Assembly: GCA_002428445.1 (NCBI GenBank)
Contig: DIWJ01000023.1
Span: 54,642 to 118,641 of the forward strand
Origin: Syntrophaceae bacterium UBA6109
GTDB lineage: Bacteria > Desulfobacterota > Syntrophia > Syntrophales > UBA6109
Reading direction: 5' to 3'
Length of the DNA stretch: 64,000 bases
A model generated the notes under the pieces. It saw only the letters and a list, made by a program, of their open reading frames with translations, was not told the DNA's origin and did no database searches. The first letter of the stretch is position 1, and each line of letters begins with the position of its first letter. Shown one piece after another: positions 8,392-16,841 of the stretch. The position numbers were made by a program, and so were the translations under genes.

Positions 8392-9737
8392 CTCAGAAGC
8401 AACTCCCACAGAGGACCGGAACGGCCGCGGGCATGCATCCGGGTCACGGCACCTTCCGTCTGAGCACTGCCATCCCCGTAGATCCAGTTCATCCGGCCGC
8501 GGGCTTGCCGCTTCACCCGTTCGTTGATCTCCTCCTTCGCAATCCCCTTCGGGCGATAAAAGACCGGGGTGAGGAGGTCCTGGCCCGGCCTGATCTGTCC
8601 CTCCTCCAGCGAGAGCTGATAAAGGGGGGTCTGAGGGAAAATCCGGACGCCGCAGAAAAGGAAAAAAACCGCCTTATCCAGTTCCTCCATCCGGGCCAGC
8701 GTCTCTTCCAGGGTTTGAACATCCTCCCCGGGCCCGCCCAGCAGGAAGTAGTGGGCGATATGGATCCCTGCGCGCCGGGCGCCTGCATGGGCAGCGAAGA
8801 CTTCTTCTGCTTGAAATGGTTTTTGGTAGCGTTTCAGCTGCGCGTTGCAGAGAGACTCCGTACCGAATTCGGCGTGCGTCATTCCGGCGTCGGCCAGGAC
8901 GCTGTAATAACCGTCGGCAGGATGCCTGGGGGCCAGAAAAGCCCCCCAGGGAATGCCGAGCCGCTCGCGCCGGAAGGCCGCGGCGACTGCAAGGCTGTGG
9001 CTCTCATTGGCGTTGAAAACCGAGTCCGTAATGAAAAGAAAACGGGCGCCCAGTTCCTCCAATTCCCGCGCCTGCCGGGCAACCTCGCCGGGGGGGAAAA
9101 GACGGATTTGACGCCCCTCGATGAGGGGGAAGGAGCAATAGAAGCAACGAAACGGACAGCCCCGCTTCGTCTGAAGATTCATGATCCCCCCGCGCTCGAG
9201 GTAGAAGCGAAGCCCCGCTTCGTTTGCACCTATCCGCCTCGCAACGCTTCCGGGCCAGGGAACAGGGCTCCCGATGGGTCCGCCGCGGGTTACGATGCCG
9301 GGCAGGACGGCCGGATCCGTTCCCTCTTCGAGGGCGGCGAGCAGCAACGACATGGCCTCCCCTTCCCCGACGACACCGAAATCAGCATCCAGCCGGGACA
9401 TCAACTCGCCGGGAAAGATGGAAAAGCCGCTGCCGCCGAGAACGATGGGAGCTTGCGTGCGCGCCCTGACGAATCGTGCAACCGCCTCATACCCCGGAAT
9501 GTAGCTCTGAGTATCCAGGGTATCTTCATTGTCGATATTCCGGATGGAGATGCCGACCACGTCCGGGCGATCGTCTCGAAGAGAGTTCTCGAGCCGGTCC
9601 CGAGCCCCGGCGACATTCATGTCCAGGATCTGGACTTCATGGCGGGGCGTCAGGGCTCGCATGACATAATCGAGCCCAAGCGGATACACAGCGTGCGGGG
9701 TCGTGATCGTATTGGCCGAGATAAGCAGCACCTTCAT
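8388..9737 (-). CDS. B12-binding-domain radical SAM protein
   Basis: The 449-residue protein has an N-terminal Rossmann-like region resembling cobalamin-binding domains (MKVLLISANTITTP... to about residue 150). A radical SAM core follows with CPFRCFYC at residues 194-201 and the GGPGED turn near residue 320. I do not see a clear DxHxxG cobalamin ligand, so B12 may be bound base-off or not at all. Such enzymes methylate or rearrange unactivated carbons. AAAGG lies 8 nt before the ATG. It begins the downstream operon segment that runs through deacetylase, FabZ, ACP and the ketosynthases. Confidence 0.75.
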   Translation of the reverse strand: MKVLLISANTITTPHAVYPLGLDYVMRALTPRHEVQILDMNVAGARDRLENSLRDDRPDVVGISIRNIDNEDTLDTQSYIPGYEAVARFVRARTQAPIVLGGSGFSIFPGELMSRLDADFGVVGEGEAMSLLLAALEEGTDPAVLPGIVTRGGPIGSPVPWPGSVARRIGANEAGLRFYLERGGIMNLQTKRGCPFRCFYCSFPLIEGRQIRLFPPGEVARQARELEELGARFLFITDSVFNANESHSLAVAAAFRRERLGIPWGAFLAPRHPADGYYSVLADAGMTHAEFGTESLCNAQLKRYQKPFQAEEVFAAHAGARRAGIHIAHYFLLGGPGEDVQTLEETLARMEELDKAVFFLFCGVRIFPQTPLYQLSLEEGQIRPGQDLLTPVFYRPKGIAKEEINERVKRQARGRMNWIYGDGSAQTEGAVTRMHARGRSGPLWELLLR

Positions 9738-9849
9738 GGAATCAACCTTTCAAACGCGCCGACCGCATCCGCGGGTCGGAACACTGGACGCCGGACGATT
9801 TGAAGCTCCCCCGGAAGAAGGTTCATTTTTCATTCGCTCCTCTGCCCCG

Positions 9850-9877
9850 CGGGCGCAGTCCGCGGAGACTGCGCCCG
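9850..9877. terminator. Perfect 11-bp GC hairpin, possible terminator or transcript-end structure
   Basis: CGGGCGCAGTC (9850-9860) and GACTGCGCCCG (9867-9877) are perfect inverted repeats with a 6-nt loop, in the 193-nt gap between the small membrane protein gene and the B12 radical SAM gene. There is no T-run on either side, so intrinsic termination is unproven; an attenuation or mRNA-stability role is equally possible. Confidence 0.4.
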
Positions 9878-9930
9878 CCGTCGAATACGGGACTCTGATC
9901 GACGGCTGTTCCTCGAAGCCAACCATCCGC

Positions 9931-10311
9931 TCAAGGAAGAGGCGGCGTTACCGTCCCGCCCATTTTTTCAATCGCCCTTCGGGTGGCCCAACGGAGGAAA
10001 AAAACGACATAGATGGAGCCGGCAAGCCAGGAACCGACCATAAAGACGATGTGGGAAAGACCATAGGTCAAGGGCCCGCCGATGGCAACGACCAACGGTT
10101 CATTCAGGAAATAAGAGATCACCGCCAGGAGCCCCACCGCCGGCCAACCGATGATGTAGCTCAAAGCAACGAGTCCCAGTCCCACCCAGACCCGGGGTTG
10201 CGGCTTCGACGGCAGCGAAGAGAGATCCGCCTTCCTCTCCATGGCCTCGCGCACAAAAGAAATCCGGACCAACCGTCTGACGATTGCTGCCCTGATCGGA
10301 CCCCCTGACAT
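9931..10311 (-). CDS. Small polytopic membrane protein of unknown function
   Basis: The 126-residue protein has a basic N-terminus and three hydrophobic segments (roughly residues 42-63, 70-88 and 92-112). I do not recognise the family. It is co-oriented with the biosynthetic genes downstream and is separated from them by 193 nt holding a strong hairpin. Aryl-polyene clusters often contain small membrane proteins of unknown role, so cluster membership is plausible. A spurious open frame cannot be excluded, but the regular hydrophobic pattern argues for a real protein. Confidence 0.55.
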   Translation of the reverse strand: MSGGPIRAAIVRRLVRISFVREAMERKADLSSLPSKPQPRVWVGLGLVALSYIIGWPAVGLLAVISYFLNEPLVVAIGGPLTYGLSHIVFMVGSWLAGSIYVVFFLRWATRRAIEKMGGTVTPPLP

Positions 10312-10632
10312 CGCCTTACGCCCTCCGCGCCCTTACCGGAACGATCCCCGCCGGTTCCGGATCCACCGCCGTCACCGCCGGGGACATCATCCCCGGACCG
10401 ATCGGGCTGCAAAGGCCCTTTCTTATATCCCAAAAGTATTTTCCACGCCACCTCTTTGGATTTCCGAAAATCGCTTTCCCGACTCCCCGTTCCCCCCCGC
10501 CGGAAGCAGTTCAACCCGCAAGAGGACATTGATTTTCATTGATCTTCAGGATATGGAGAAACCCATGCACCCCGGCAGGCAGAGGCAGCCGTTCACCTCT
10601 TTCTTCGCCTGCCCGCTTTCCACAACGTTTCC
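10312..10632. other. Divergent intergenic region between membrane protein and AMP-ligase genes
   Basis: This 321-nt stretch separates a minus-strand gene from the only plus-strand gene of the cluster, so it should carry two promoters. I could not identify a convincing -35/-10 or -24/-12 pair. It is locally more AT-rich around 10425-10480 and 10525-10555. No gene with a credible ribosome-binding site was seen. Confidence 0.4.
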
Positions 10633-10692
10633 ATGAAAGGCGCATCAAGAGACTTGCACGATAAAAGCGGCTTGTCCGGATCGGGGAAAGGG

Positions 10693-12102
10693 ATGTACAA
10701 AACCATCGCGGGCCTCCTGAAGAACAGAACTCGCCCCTTCAGGTCTTCCGGGCCGAACATCGGGGAGATCGCGGCTCTGGCTGCAGGGTTGAGGGATACC
10801 TTCATCCATATGGGAGCCCCCGCCGACGAACCCGTCTGCCTCTGCGTCAGGGATCGGCCCCATCTGCTGGCCGCGATGCTCGCTTCGCTGGCGGGTGCCC
10901 CGCCCTTCATCCTTCCCCACGCCTCCGATCCCCAAATCCTCAGGGAGGCTTACGAGACGACGCCCTTCAAACTGATCCTTGCCGATGCCGCCGTAGAGGC
11001 CCCGGAGGGCGCAGCCGTCATCCGCATGGAGGCATGCAGTCCGGTCGGCAATGATCCTCTGGCCCTTGTCCGTCCCCCGGAGAAGCCCTTCCTCTCACTC
11101 TTTACCGGAGGCTCTACAGGAACCCCCCGTCTCTGGTCCAAGACCCCCGAAAATCTCTTCGGCGAGGCGTTCCACCTCGCCAAGTCCCTCGGCGTCGGTC
11201 CGGCCGATCTCATTCTGTCCACCGTTGGCCCCCGGCACATCTACGGTCTGCTCGGTTCGGTTCTTCTCCCCTTCGTCGCATCTGCGCGCGTCCTCGGCCG
11301 CACCTGCACGTTTCCCCGGGAGATCCTCGGCGCGCTGCAAAGAGAGGGGGCCACGGTCCTGGTCAGCGTCCCCGCCCACTACCGGGCGATCAGGGCCGCA
11401 GATCTCAGCCGCCATGCGCTGAGGATCGCGCTCTCCTCCGCGGCCCCGCTGGATCCCAAGGATGCCGAGGTTTTCCTGGACAAGACGGGGCTGGCGATTA
11501 CGGAAATCTACGGTTCAACGGAGACGGGGGGGGTGGCGACGCGCACCTACGGCGAGAATCACGGTTCCTATGAACCCTTTACATGCCTGGATTGGAAGAT
11601 CCTCTCGGAGCGCCTCTGCGTCCGTTCGCCCTTCGTCTCCCCGGATCTGCCGCGCGACGAGGCCGGTTTTTTCATGACGGCAGACCGCGCCGCCGCAGCC
11701 GATGGAAACCGCTTCCGTGTCCTGGGGCGTGCGGATCACATCGTCAAGATCGCCGGCAAGAGAGTCGATCTCGAGGAGATCCGGGAAAAGATCCGGCGGA
11801 TCCCCGGCGTGACGGACGCTTATGTCGCGGCCTTTCCCGTTAAAGGGGCCAGGCAGGTGGAGATCGCCGCCCTGCTGGCCTGTGAACGGCCCTCCCGCGA
11901 GGTCAGGGCTGCCGTCCGGTCGATGCACGATCTCTACGGCCGTCCACGGCGCATACGGGTCGTCAGGGAGATTCCTCTTCTGGCGAACGGAAAGATCGAT
12001 CGTCAGCGTGTCGAGCGGCTCTTTGCCGCCCGCCGCCCCGGGGAGGCGGAACATCTCGCGCTCACGGACGACATCCCTTTTCCCGCTGCTCCGAATCCAT
12101 AA
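10693..12102 (+). CDS. AMP-dependent acyl/aryl ligase (ApeH-like)
   Basis: The ANL-superfamily enzyme has the P-loop SLFTGGSTGTPRLWSKT, the ITEIYGSTETGG adenylate motif, LGRADHIVKIAGKRVDLEEI at the hinge and the catalytic lysine in ANGKIDR near the C-terminus. It should activate an aromatic or short acyl starter to the adenylate and load CoA or ACP. In this cluster the likely substrate is the ammonia-lyase product (inference). The ATG at 10693 follows GGGGAAAGGG; an upstream in-frame ATG at 10633 without a clear ribosome site is an alternative. It is the only plus-strand gene of the cluster and its 3' end overlaps the convergent acyltransferase gene by 41 nt. Confidence 0.85.
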   Translation: MYKTIAGLLKNRTRPFRSSGPNIGEIAALAAGLRDTFIHMGAPADEPVCLCVRDRPHLLAAMLASLAGAPPFILPHASDPQILREAYETTPFKLILADAAVEAPEGAAVIRMEACSPVGNDPLALVRPPEKPFLSLFTGGSTGTPRLWSKTPENLFGEAFHLAKSLGVGPADLILSTVGPRHIYGLLGSVLLPFVASARVLGRTCTFPREILGALQREGATVLVSVPAHYRAIRAADLSRHALRIALSSAAPLDPKDAEVFLDKTGLAITEIYGSTETGGVATRTYGENHGSYEPFTCLDWKILSERLCVRSPFVSPDLPRDEAGFFMTADRAAAADGNRFRVLGRADHIVKIAGKRVDLEEIREKIRRIPGVTDAYVAAFPVKGARQVEIAALLACERPSREVRAAVRSMHDLYGRPRRIRVVREIPLLANGKIDRQRVERLFAARRPGEAEHLALTDDIPFPAAPNP

Positions 12103-12979
12103 GAAACGGCCCGAAGTGGTACCATTCGTCGGGGTGCGCGCGGGCCGTCCGGGCAAGCAGATCCGCATACGCCTGGGCGGCCTGCTGTACGGCCTGGCCC
12201 CGCTCGGTGCGGGAGGCCGCAGCCACGTGGATGGGCGGCTTTACGATGACATGGTAACGCCCTCTTCCCGTGCGATGCCCGAAAAAGATCAGCAGCGGCG
12301 CCCCGGAGATGCCCGCCAGGATATAAGGAACTTCCGGGATCCGCGCCTCACGGCCGGCGAATTGCACGGCGACGGACTTCTGGTCCTGACTCCACAGACG
12401 GTCCCCTGTCAGGGAAACCAGCCCCCCCTCCCTCAGGAACTTCAGCCCCTCCAGGATGTCGATTGCCGATGCCGCATCTTCCGGAGAGGAGATGACGCGG
12501 ATCCCGTTTGCTTTCACGTTCCGTTTCTGGCGCCCTTCGATCTGCTCCCGGCGCTTCTCCCCCAGATAGAGAAGCAGCTTGATCCGGGGATCCCCCTCCG
12601 CCTTGCGCATGAGAAGCTGAGCAGCGATCTCCCAACTGCCGACATGCGACATGAGGATGATTCCGCCCCGGCCGCCATGGGCCGCCGCAACGATATGTTC
12701 CCATCCCTCGCAGGTGAACGGGAGTCCGTCGCCCTCCGACAGGCGGAACCGGTCCAGAAAGACGTGGACGAAAGAGTGATACTGCCGCCAGGCGCACAAC
12801 AGGGCGTGGCTCTGCGGACGCTCCGGAAAGAGGCGGCGGTAGAATCGGACGCTGACGGCCACGCGACGGGGGCACAGAAGGAAGTACCCTGTCGCCACAT
12901 GCCAGGCGATCAGCAGAAAGATCCAGTCCCCGAATCTCCTCGCCAGGGCCATGAGACAGCGGTAAAAAAGATCCTTCAT
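12062..12979 (-). CDS. LpxL/HtrB-family lysophospholipid acyltransferase
   Basis: The 305-residue protein has one N-terminal membrane segment, the catalytic MSHVGSWE (HxxxxE-type) motif near residue 110 and the late DEWYHFGPF signature typical of lipid A late acyltransferases. Proteins of this family in aryl-polyene clusters are thought to attach the polyene chain to a lipid or sugar head group at the inner membrane. The start overlaps the end of the exporter gene as ATGA. Its 3' end converges with the AMP-ligase gene. Confidence 0.85.
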   Translation of the reverse strand: MKDLFYRCLMALARRFGDWIFLLIAWHVATGYFLLCPRRVAVSVRFYRRLFPERPQSHALLCAWRQYHSFVHVFLDRFRLSEGDGLPFTCEGWEHIVAAAHGGRGGIILMSHVGSWEIAAQLLMRKAEGDPRIKLLLYLGEKRREQIEGRQKRNVKANGIRVISSPEDAASAIDILEGLKFLREGGLVSLTGDRLWSQDQKSVAVQFAGREARIPEVPYILAGISGAPLLIFFGHRTGRGRYHVIVKPPIHVAAASRTERGQAVQQAAQAYADLLARTARAHPDEWYHFGPFLMDSEQREKGCRP

Positions 12980-15900
12980 AGCTCGGCCTCTCCCGCTGTG
13001 CGTCGGTCGGCGATGAACCAGGCCTCTCCGCTCGCCGGCGCCGCCGGCTCCACCGTTTCGATCCGGAAACCCGCGGCGCGGATCATCGCCTCGACCGCTT
13101 CGCGGCTCCGGTACCGGGGGGTCAGGCCTTGTCTCCTGAGGCGGAATCCTTCCAGGACCCGCATCCAGGTACGGGGCCCGTCCGCCGGGACCATCGCCCG
13201 GATGACGAGCCTGCCGCCCGGGAGAAGCCTGTCGTGGAGTTGAGACAGGGTTTTTCTCAGCGCCTCGTCGGTGAGCATGTGGATGATGTCGACGACGAGA
13301 GCCGTGTCCGCCTCACCGGGGAGCTCCGCAAGCTCCGGCGCCCGACCCGCCCGCATCTTCCCCCGCGCCCCGAGGACGCGGCCGGCGACGTGGACCCTCT
13401 CCTCATCGGGATCGATGCCGTAAACCGCGGCAGCGGGAAAGAGCTCCAGGAGCCACGCGGAAGGCACACCGTAGCCGCATCCGATGTCCAGGATGCGCCG
13501 CGGATTTTTCACGAAGGCGGCCAGGCGCGGGAACATGGGGTCCAGACGGATCTTCCAGCGGGCGAAGAGACGCGGGGTCGCTTCAATATGGCGGTACCGA
13601 AGGATCGTCCGTTCGTTGTGGCGCGCCGAACCCGCCTCCAGGTTCTCCGGGGGAAGTTCGACCGGGACAAGCACCCGCTTCACCAGCGGCGGGACGATCA
13701 GGAAGGCCCCGAGCAGCGAATAGGCGATCCCCAGGAGCGACGTCAGGCCGATGCTCTTGAGGAGCGCATGCTGGGCCAGGGCCAGGACGCCGAACCCGAT
13801 CAGCGTCGTCGCCCCCGCCAGGAAGATCGACTGGCGGATCAGCCCCATGAAGGGATGACGTTCGTCGAGATAGCGCTGATAGGCGCAGACGTAATAGACC
13901 CCGTAGTCGATCCCCATCCCCATAATGACGATCCAGAGCATGATCCCGGGAATATCGATCGGGCGCCCCAGGATCTTCAGGGTCCCAAGGGTACAGACGA
14001 GGGCGAAGAGCACCGGCGCGAGGGCGATCACGGACAGGCGCCACGACAGGAAGAAGAGAAGAAGGAGAAATACGATCGCCGCCCCGACGATCATGGCGAT
14101 CTCGGTGAAGAGCGAGACAAGGACCTCCCCCAGGCGCCGATTGAAGAGCCCGGCATCGAAGAGACTCGCCAGGCCCGCCGCGCTGTAGCGCGTGAAGAAC
14201 GCCTCCGCATCGTAAACCGGCCCCGGCGTCACCATGGACACCTGAACCAGGGTGTCTTTCTCCCTCGCAATGCCGACTATGCCGGCGAATTCGGCTGGAA
14301 CGGGGGCCGCGGCCGGAGGAGGACCGGCCAGCGCGGCCGTGAAAAGCGCGAAGGCGTCCGGCGCAAACCCCAGCTCGCGTCCCGCCCGTTTGATCTCCCG
14401 CTCCAGATCCGCGATCCGCGCCGGCGTCCAGAAGGCCCGCCAGTCCGCCGCCCGGGTCCGTGCCAGCTCCTCGCCCGGGAAAAAATCGGCGAGGGCAAAG
14501 GCCGTCTTGATCACCCCCCGCCGGGCATCCTCCCGGAACATCCCGGCCAGCCGGTCGCTCTTGGCCTGGAGTTCTCCGATATCTTTCCCCTCGGTCATCA
14601 TGTAGACGCGGCTTGTCAGGTCCCCCCAGATCCGCTGGACGGTCTGCTCGGCGGCAATGGACTCGCCGCTCAGAGAATTCATGGCGTTGATGTCGACCTG
14701 AAAAACGGGGCGGGCGAAAAGGAGCATCACCGTGAAGAAGAGCGCCGCCGCTCCGAGTTTGAGCTTCTGTCCCGGAAGGACAATTCCGTCAAGGATCCGG
14801 CCGAGCCAGCGATTGCGGGTCTTCCGGGCCGGCGGCATGACCGGAAACATCCGCGGAAAGATCCAGTGAACGAATCCGTAGGCGAAGCCCACTCCCAGGG
14901 CGGCAAAAACGCCGATCTGCGCCAGCACGCTGAAGCGGCTCATGAGGAGCATGAGAAATGCGCCGGTCGTCGTCAATGCGGCCATTTTTTCCGCCGCCCG
15001 CACTTCGCGGGCGGCCTGTTCTCCTGAAACCTCGCATGGCCGGTCGAGGAAGAGCAGATAGGTGATCCCAAGATCCACCGTAAAGGCCATGATCGCCCCG
15101 CCAAAGCTGACCGCCAGGATCGAGAGGGAGGGAAACACGAATGAGCAGACCAGGACCGCGAAGACAGCCCCAACCATCGAGGGGATCAGGGCCAGGAGCC
15201 CGAGAAGGGGACGCGGGAAGGTGATGACGAGGAGAAAGGCGATCCCGAGCGTCGTCAGGAGGATCGCCATCCGCATGTCCCGCCGGGCGGCGTTCTCGTT
15301 GTCTAGGGCGGCGCGGTAAGCCCCGACGGGTGTCAGGGTGAAGGTGATGCCGCTCGACAGGTACTGCCTCTCGATCTTTTGCGTCAAAGCCGCGAGCACC
15401 GGGGGGATGCCCCTGGTATAGGCGCTGTCCGTTGCGGAGCCCGCAAGATCCGCCATGACCAGCAGATGGCGGCCGTCCCGGGAGAGAATTTTTCCGCGGT
15501 AGAATTGGGTGTTCTTGCCCGGCATCAACTGCGACATCCGGGACAGCGCGAGGTTTCGCAGGTTGAGAGGATCCCGGGCGATGAGATCGGCCTGGCCGAT
15601 CCCCTCGAGTCCCTGGAGGGCCTGGAGGTTCTCCGCCAGAGCTCGCCGCACCTCGGACGGCGCCAGGAGCGGCGCGATCCGGGCCTCCAGCTCCGCCCTG
15701 TCGAAGAGCAGGGGAAGGCGCCCGGCGACTTGAGCGATCACTTCGGGGAAGAGGGCCTCCATCCGGCGCGTACCGACCTCGCGGAAAAGGCCGCTTGCCT
15801 TGAGTTCCGCTTCGACCCGTTCGCCCGCGGCGACCAGGGTATCGCGGTCCCCTCCCCGGATTTCGACATCAACAACGAGCCTGTCCTGGGCGGGAAGATG

Positions 15901-16077
15901 GCGGACGATCCGGTAGGCGTCGGCCAGAACGGGATCATGCCTGGGCAGGGAGGAAAGAATGTCCGTTTCGATCCGGATTCCGCCGCAGGATTCGTAGAAC
16001 AGCACAGCCCCAAGAACCACCGCCACGGCGGCAATCAGGGACCAGCGGAATCGGTAGCATTCGAAAAACTTCATCAT
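12976..16077 (-). CDS. MMPL/RND-family lipid exporter fused to a SAM-dependent methyltransferase
   Basis: The 1033-residue protein has RND/MMPL layout in residues 1 to about 800: one N-terminal membrane helix, a periplasmic loop, a block of membrane helices, a second large loop (about 440-640) and a second helix block. Aryl-polyene clusters encode such an exporter, predicted to move the polyene lipid towards the outer membrane. From about residue 845 a class I methyltransferase follows with RRILDIGCGYGVPSAW as SAM motif I, a VVDIIHML motif and a LLPGGRLVIRA strand. In classical clusters the two are separate genes, so the fusion hints at methylation coupled to export (inference). Confidence 0.85.
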   Translation of the reverse strand: MMKFFECYRFRWSLIAAVAVVLGAVLFYESCGGIRIETDILSSLPRHDPVLADAYRIVRHLPAQDRLVVDVEIRGGDRDTLVAAGERVEAELKASGLFREVGTRRMEALFPEVIAQVAGRLPLLFDRAELEARIAPLLAPSEVRRALAENLQALQGLEGIGQADLIARDPLNLRNLALSRMSQLMPGKNTQFYRGKILSRDGRHLLVMADLAGSATDSAYTRGIPPVLAALTQKIERQYLSSGITFTLTPVGAYRAALDNENAARRDMRMAILLTTLGIAFLLVITFPRPLLGLLALIPSMVGAVFAVLVCSFVFPSLSILAVSFGGAIMAFTVDLGITYLLFLDRPCEVSGEQAAREVRAAEKMAALTTTGAFLMLLMSRFSVLAQIGVFAALGVGFAYGFVHWIFPRMFPVMPPARKTRNRWLGRILDGIVLPGQKLKLGAAALFFTVMLLFARPVFQVDINAMNSLSGESIAAEQTVQRIWGDLTSRVYMMTEGKDIGELQAKSDRLAGMFREDARRGVIKTAFALADFFPGEELARTRAADWRAFWTPARIADLEREIKRAGRELGFAPDAFALFTAALAGPPPAAAPVPAEFAGIVGIAREKDTLVQVSMVTPGPVYDAEAFFTRYSAAGLASLFDAGLFNRRLGEVLVSLFTEIAMIVGAAIVFLLLLFFLSWRLSVIALAPVLFALVCTLGTLKILGRPIDIPGIMLWIVIMGMGIDYGVYYVCAYQRYLDERHPFMGLIRQSIFLAGATTLIGFGVLALAQHALLKSIGLTSLLGIAYSLLGAFLIVPPLVKRVLVPVELPPENLEAGSARHNERTILRYRHIEATPRLFARWKIRLDPMFPRLAAFVKNPRRILDIGCGYGVPSAWLLELFPAAAVYGIDPDEERVHVAGRVLGARGKMRAGRAPELAELPGEADTALVVDIIHMLTDEALRKTLSQLHDRLLPGGRLVIRAMVPADGPRTWMRVLEGFRLRRQGLTPRYRSREAVEAMIRAAGFRIETVEPAAPASGEAWFIADRRTAGEAEL

Positions 16078-16106
16078 CGAATTCCCTCAGGTTGAGGCGC
16101 AGGCCG

Positions 16107-16841
16107 TCATATCCCCTTGGCGGAGCGGCCGAATAACCGGCGAAGGATCCGCAGAAAGATCAGCCGGGTGAACGTCCCGGAGTTCCGGCAGAAATCGACG
16201 AAAGGCCGGAAATGCGACACCCGTTTCATTCCGGGCGTATAGGATACGCGGACCGGCGCTTCGATGACGGGAATTCCTTCCCACCGCGCCCGGACGAGGA
16301 TCTCCACCTCGAATTGAAAGCGGCGCGCCCGGACTCCGAGCACCGCCGCCTCCGGGAGGGGATAGATCCGCATCCCGCTCTGGGTATCCGTGAGGAAAGG
16401 CCCTCCGGAGCACCAGACCCAGAAATTGGAGAATTTCCTGCCGAAGCGGCTTGTCCAGGGGACGTCCTTTCCCGCCATCCCTTCCCGCCTTCCGATGACG
16501 ATGGGCCGCAGGCCGGCGGGAATCGCGCGGATCAGGACGGGGACGTCGGCCGGGTCGTGCTGCCCGTCGGCATCCAGCGTCACGGCCCAGTCGGCCTTTC
16601 CCGCGAGGGCCGCAAAGCCGGTCAGCAGGGCCGCTCCCTTGCCGCGGTTTTCCCGGTGGTGAATCACATGGATGCCGTCTGTTTCCTCGAGGCTCGCCGC
16701 CGTGCCGTCCGTCGATCCGTCGTCGATCACCCAGATCGGCAGGCCCAGCGCCCGGGCCCGCTCGATGAGCGGTCCGATTCCTGCGGCGTGGTTATACGCG
16801 GGGATGAGGATCGCGAAGCGGCCGGCCGCATGAATATTCAT
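16107..16841 (-). CDS. GT2 glycosyltransferase (dolichyl-phosphate-mannose-synthase-like)
   Basis: The 244-residue protein has AILIPAYNHAAGIGPL at the N-terminus, VIDDGSTDGTAASL and LDADGQHDPAD, the nucleotide-sugar and metal-binding DxD signatures of family 2 glycosyltransferases. A C-terminal amphipathic stretch could attach it to the membrane. ApeJ of aryl-polyene clusters joins a similar glycosyltransferase to an acyltransferase; here they are separate genes flanking the exporter. It likely glycosylates the lipid anchor. The start overlaps the FakA-FakB gene end by ATGA. Confidence 0.85.
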   Translation of the reverse strand: MNIHAAGRFAILIPAYNHAAGIGPLIERARALGLPIWVIDDGSTDGTAASLEETDGIHVIHHRENRGKGAALLTGFAALAGKADWAVTLDADGQHDPADVPVLIRAIPAGLRPIVIGRREGMAGKDVPWTSRFGRKFSNFWVWCSGGPFLTDTQSGMRIYPLPEAAVLGVRARRFQFEVEILVRARWEGIPVIEAPVRVSYTPGMKRVSHFRPFVDFCRNSGTFTRLIFLRILRRLFGRSAKGI

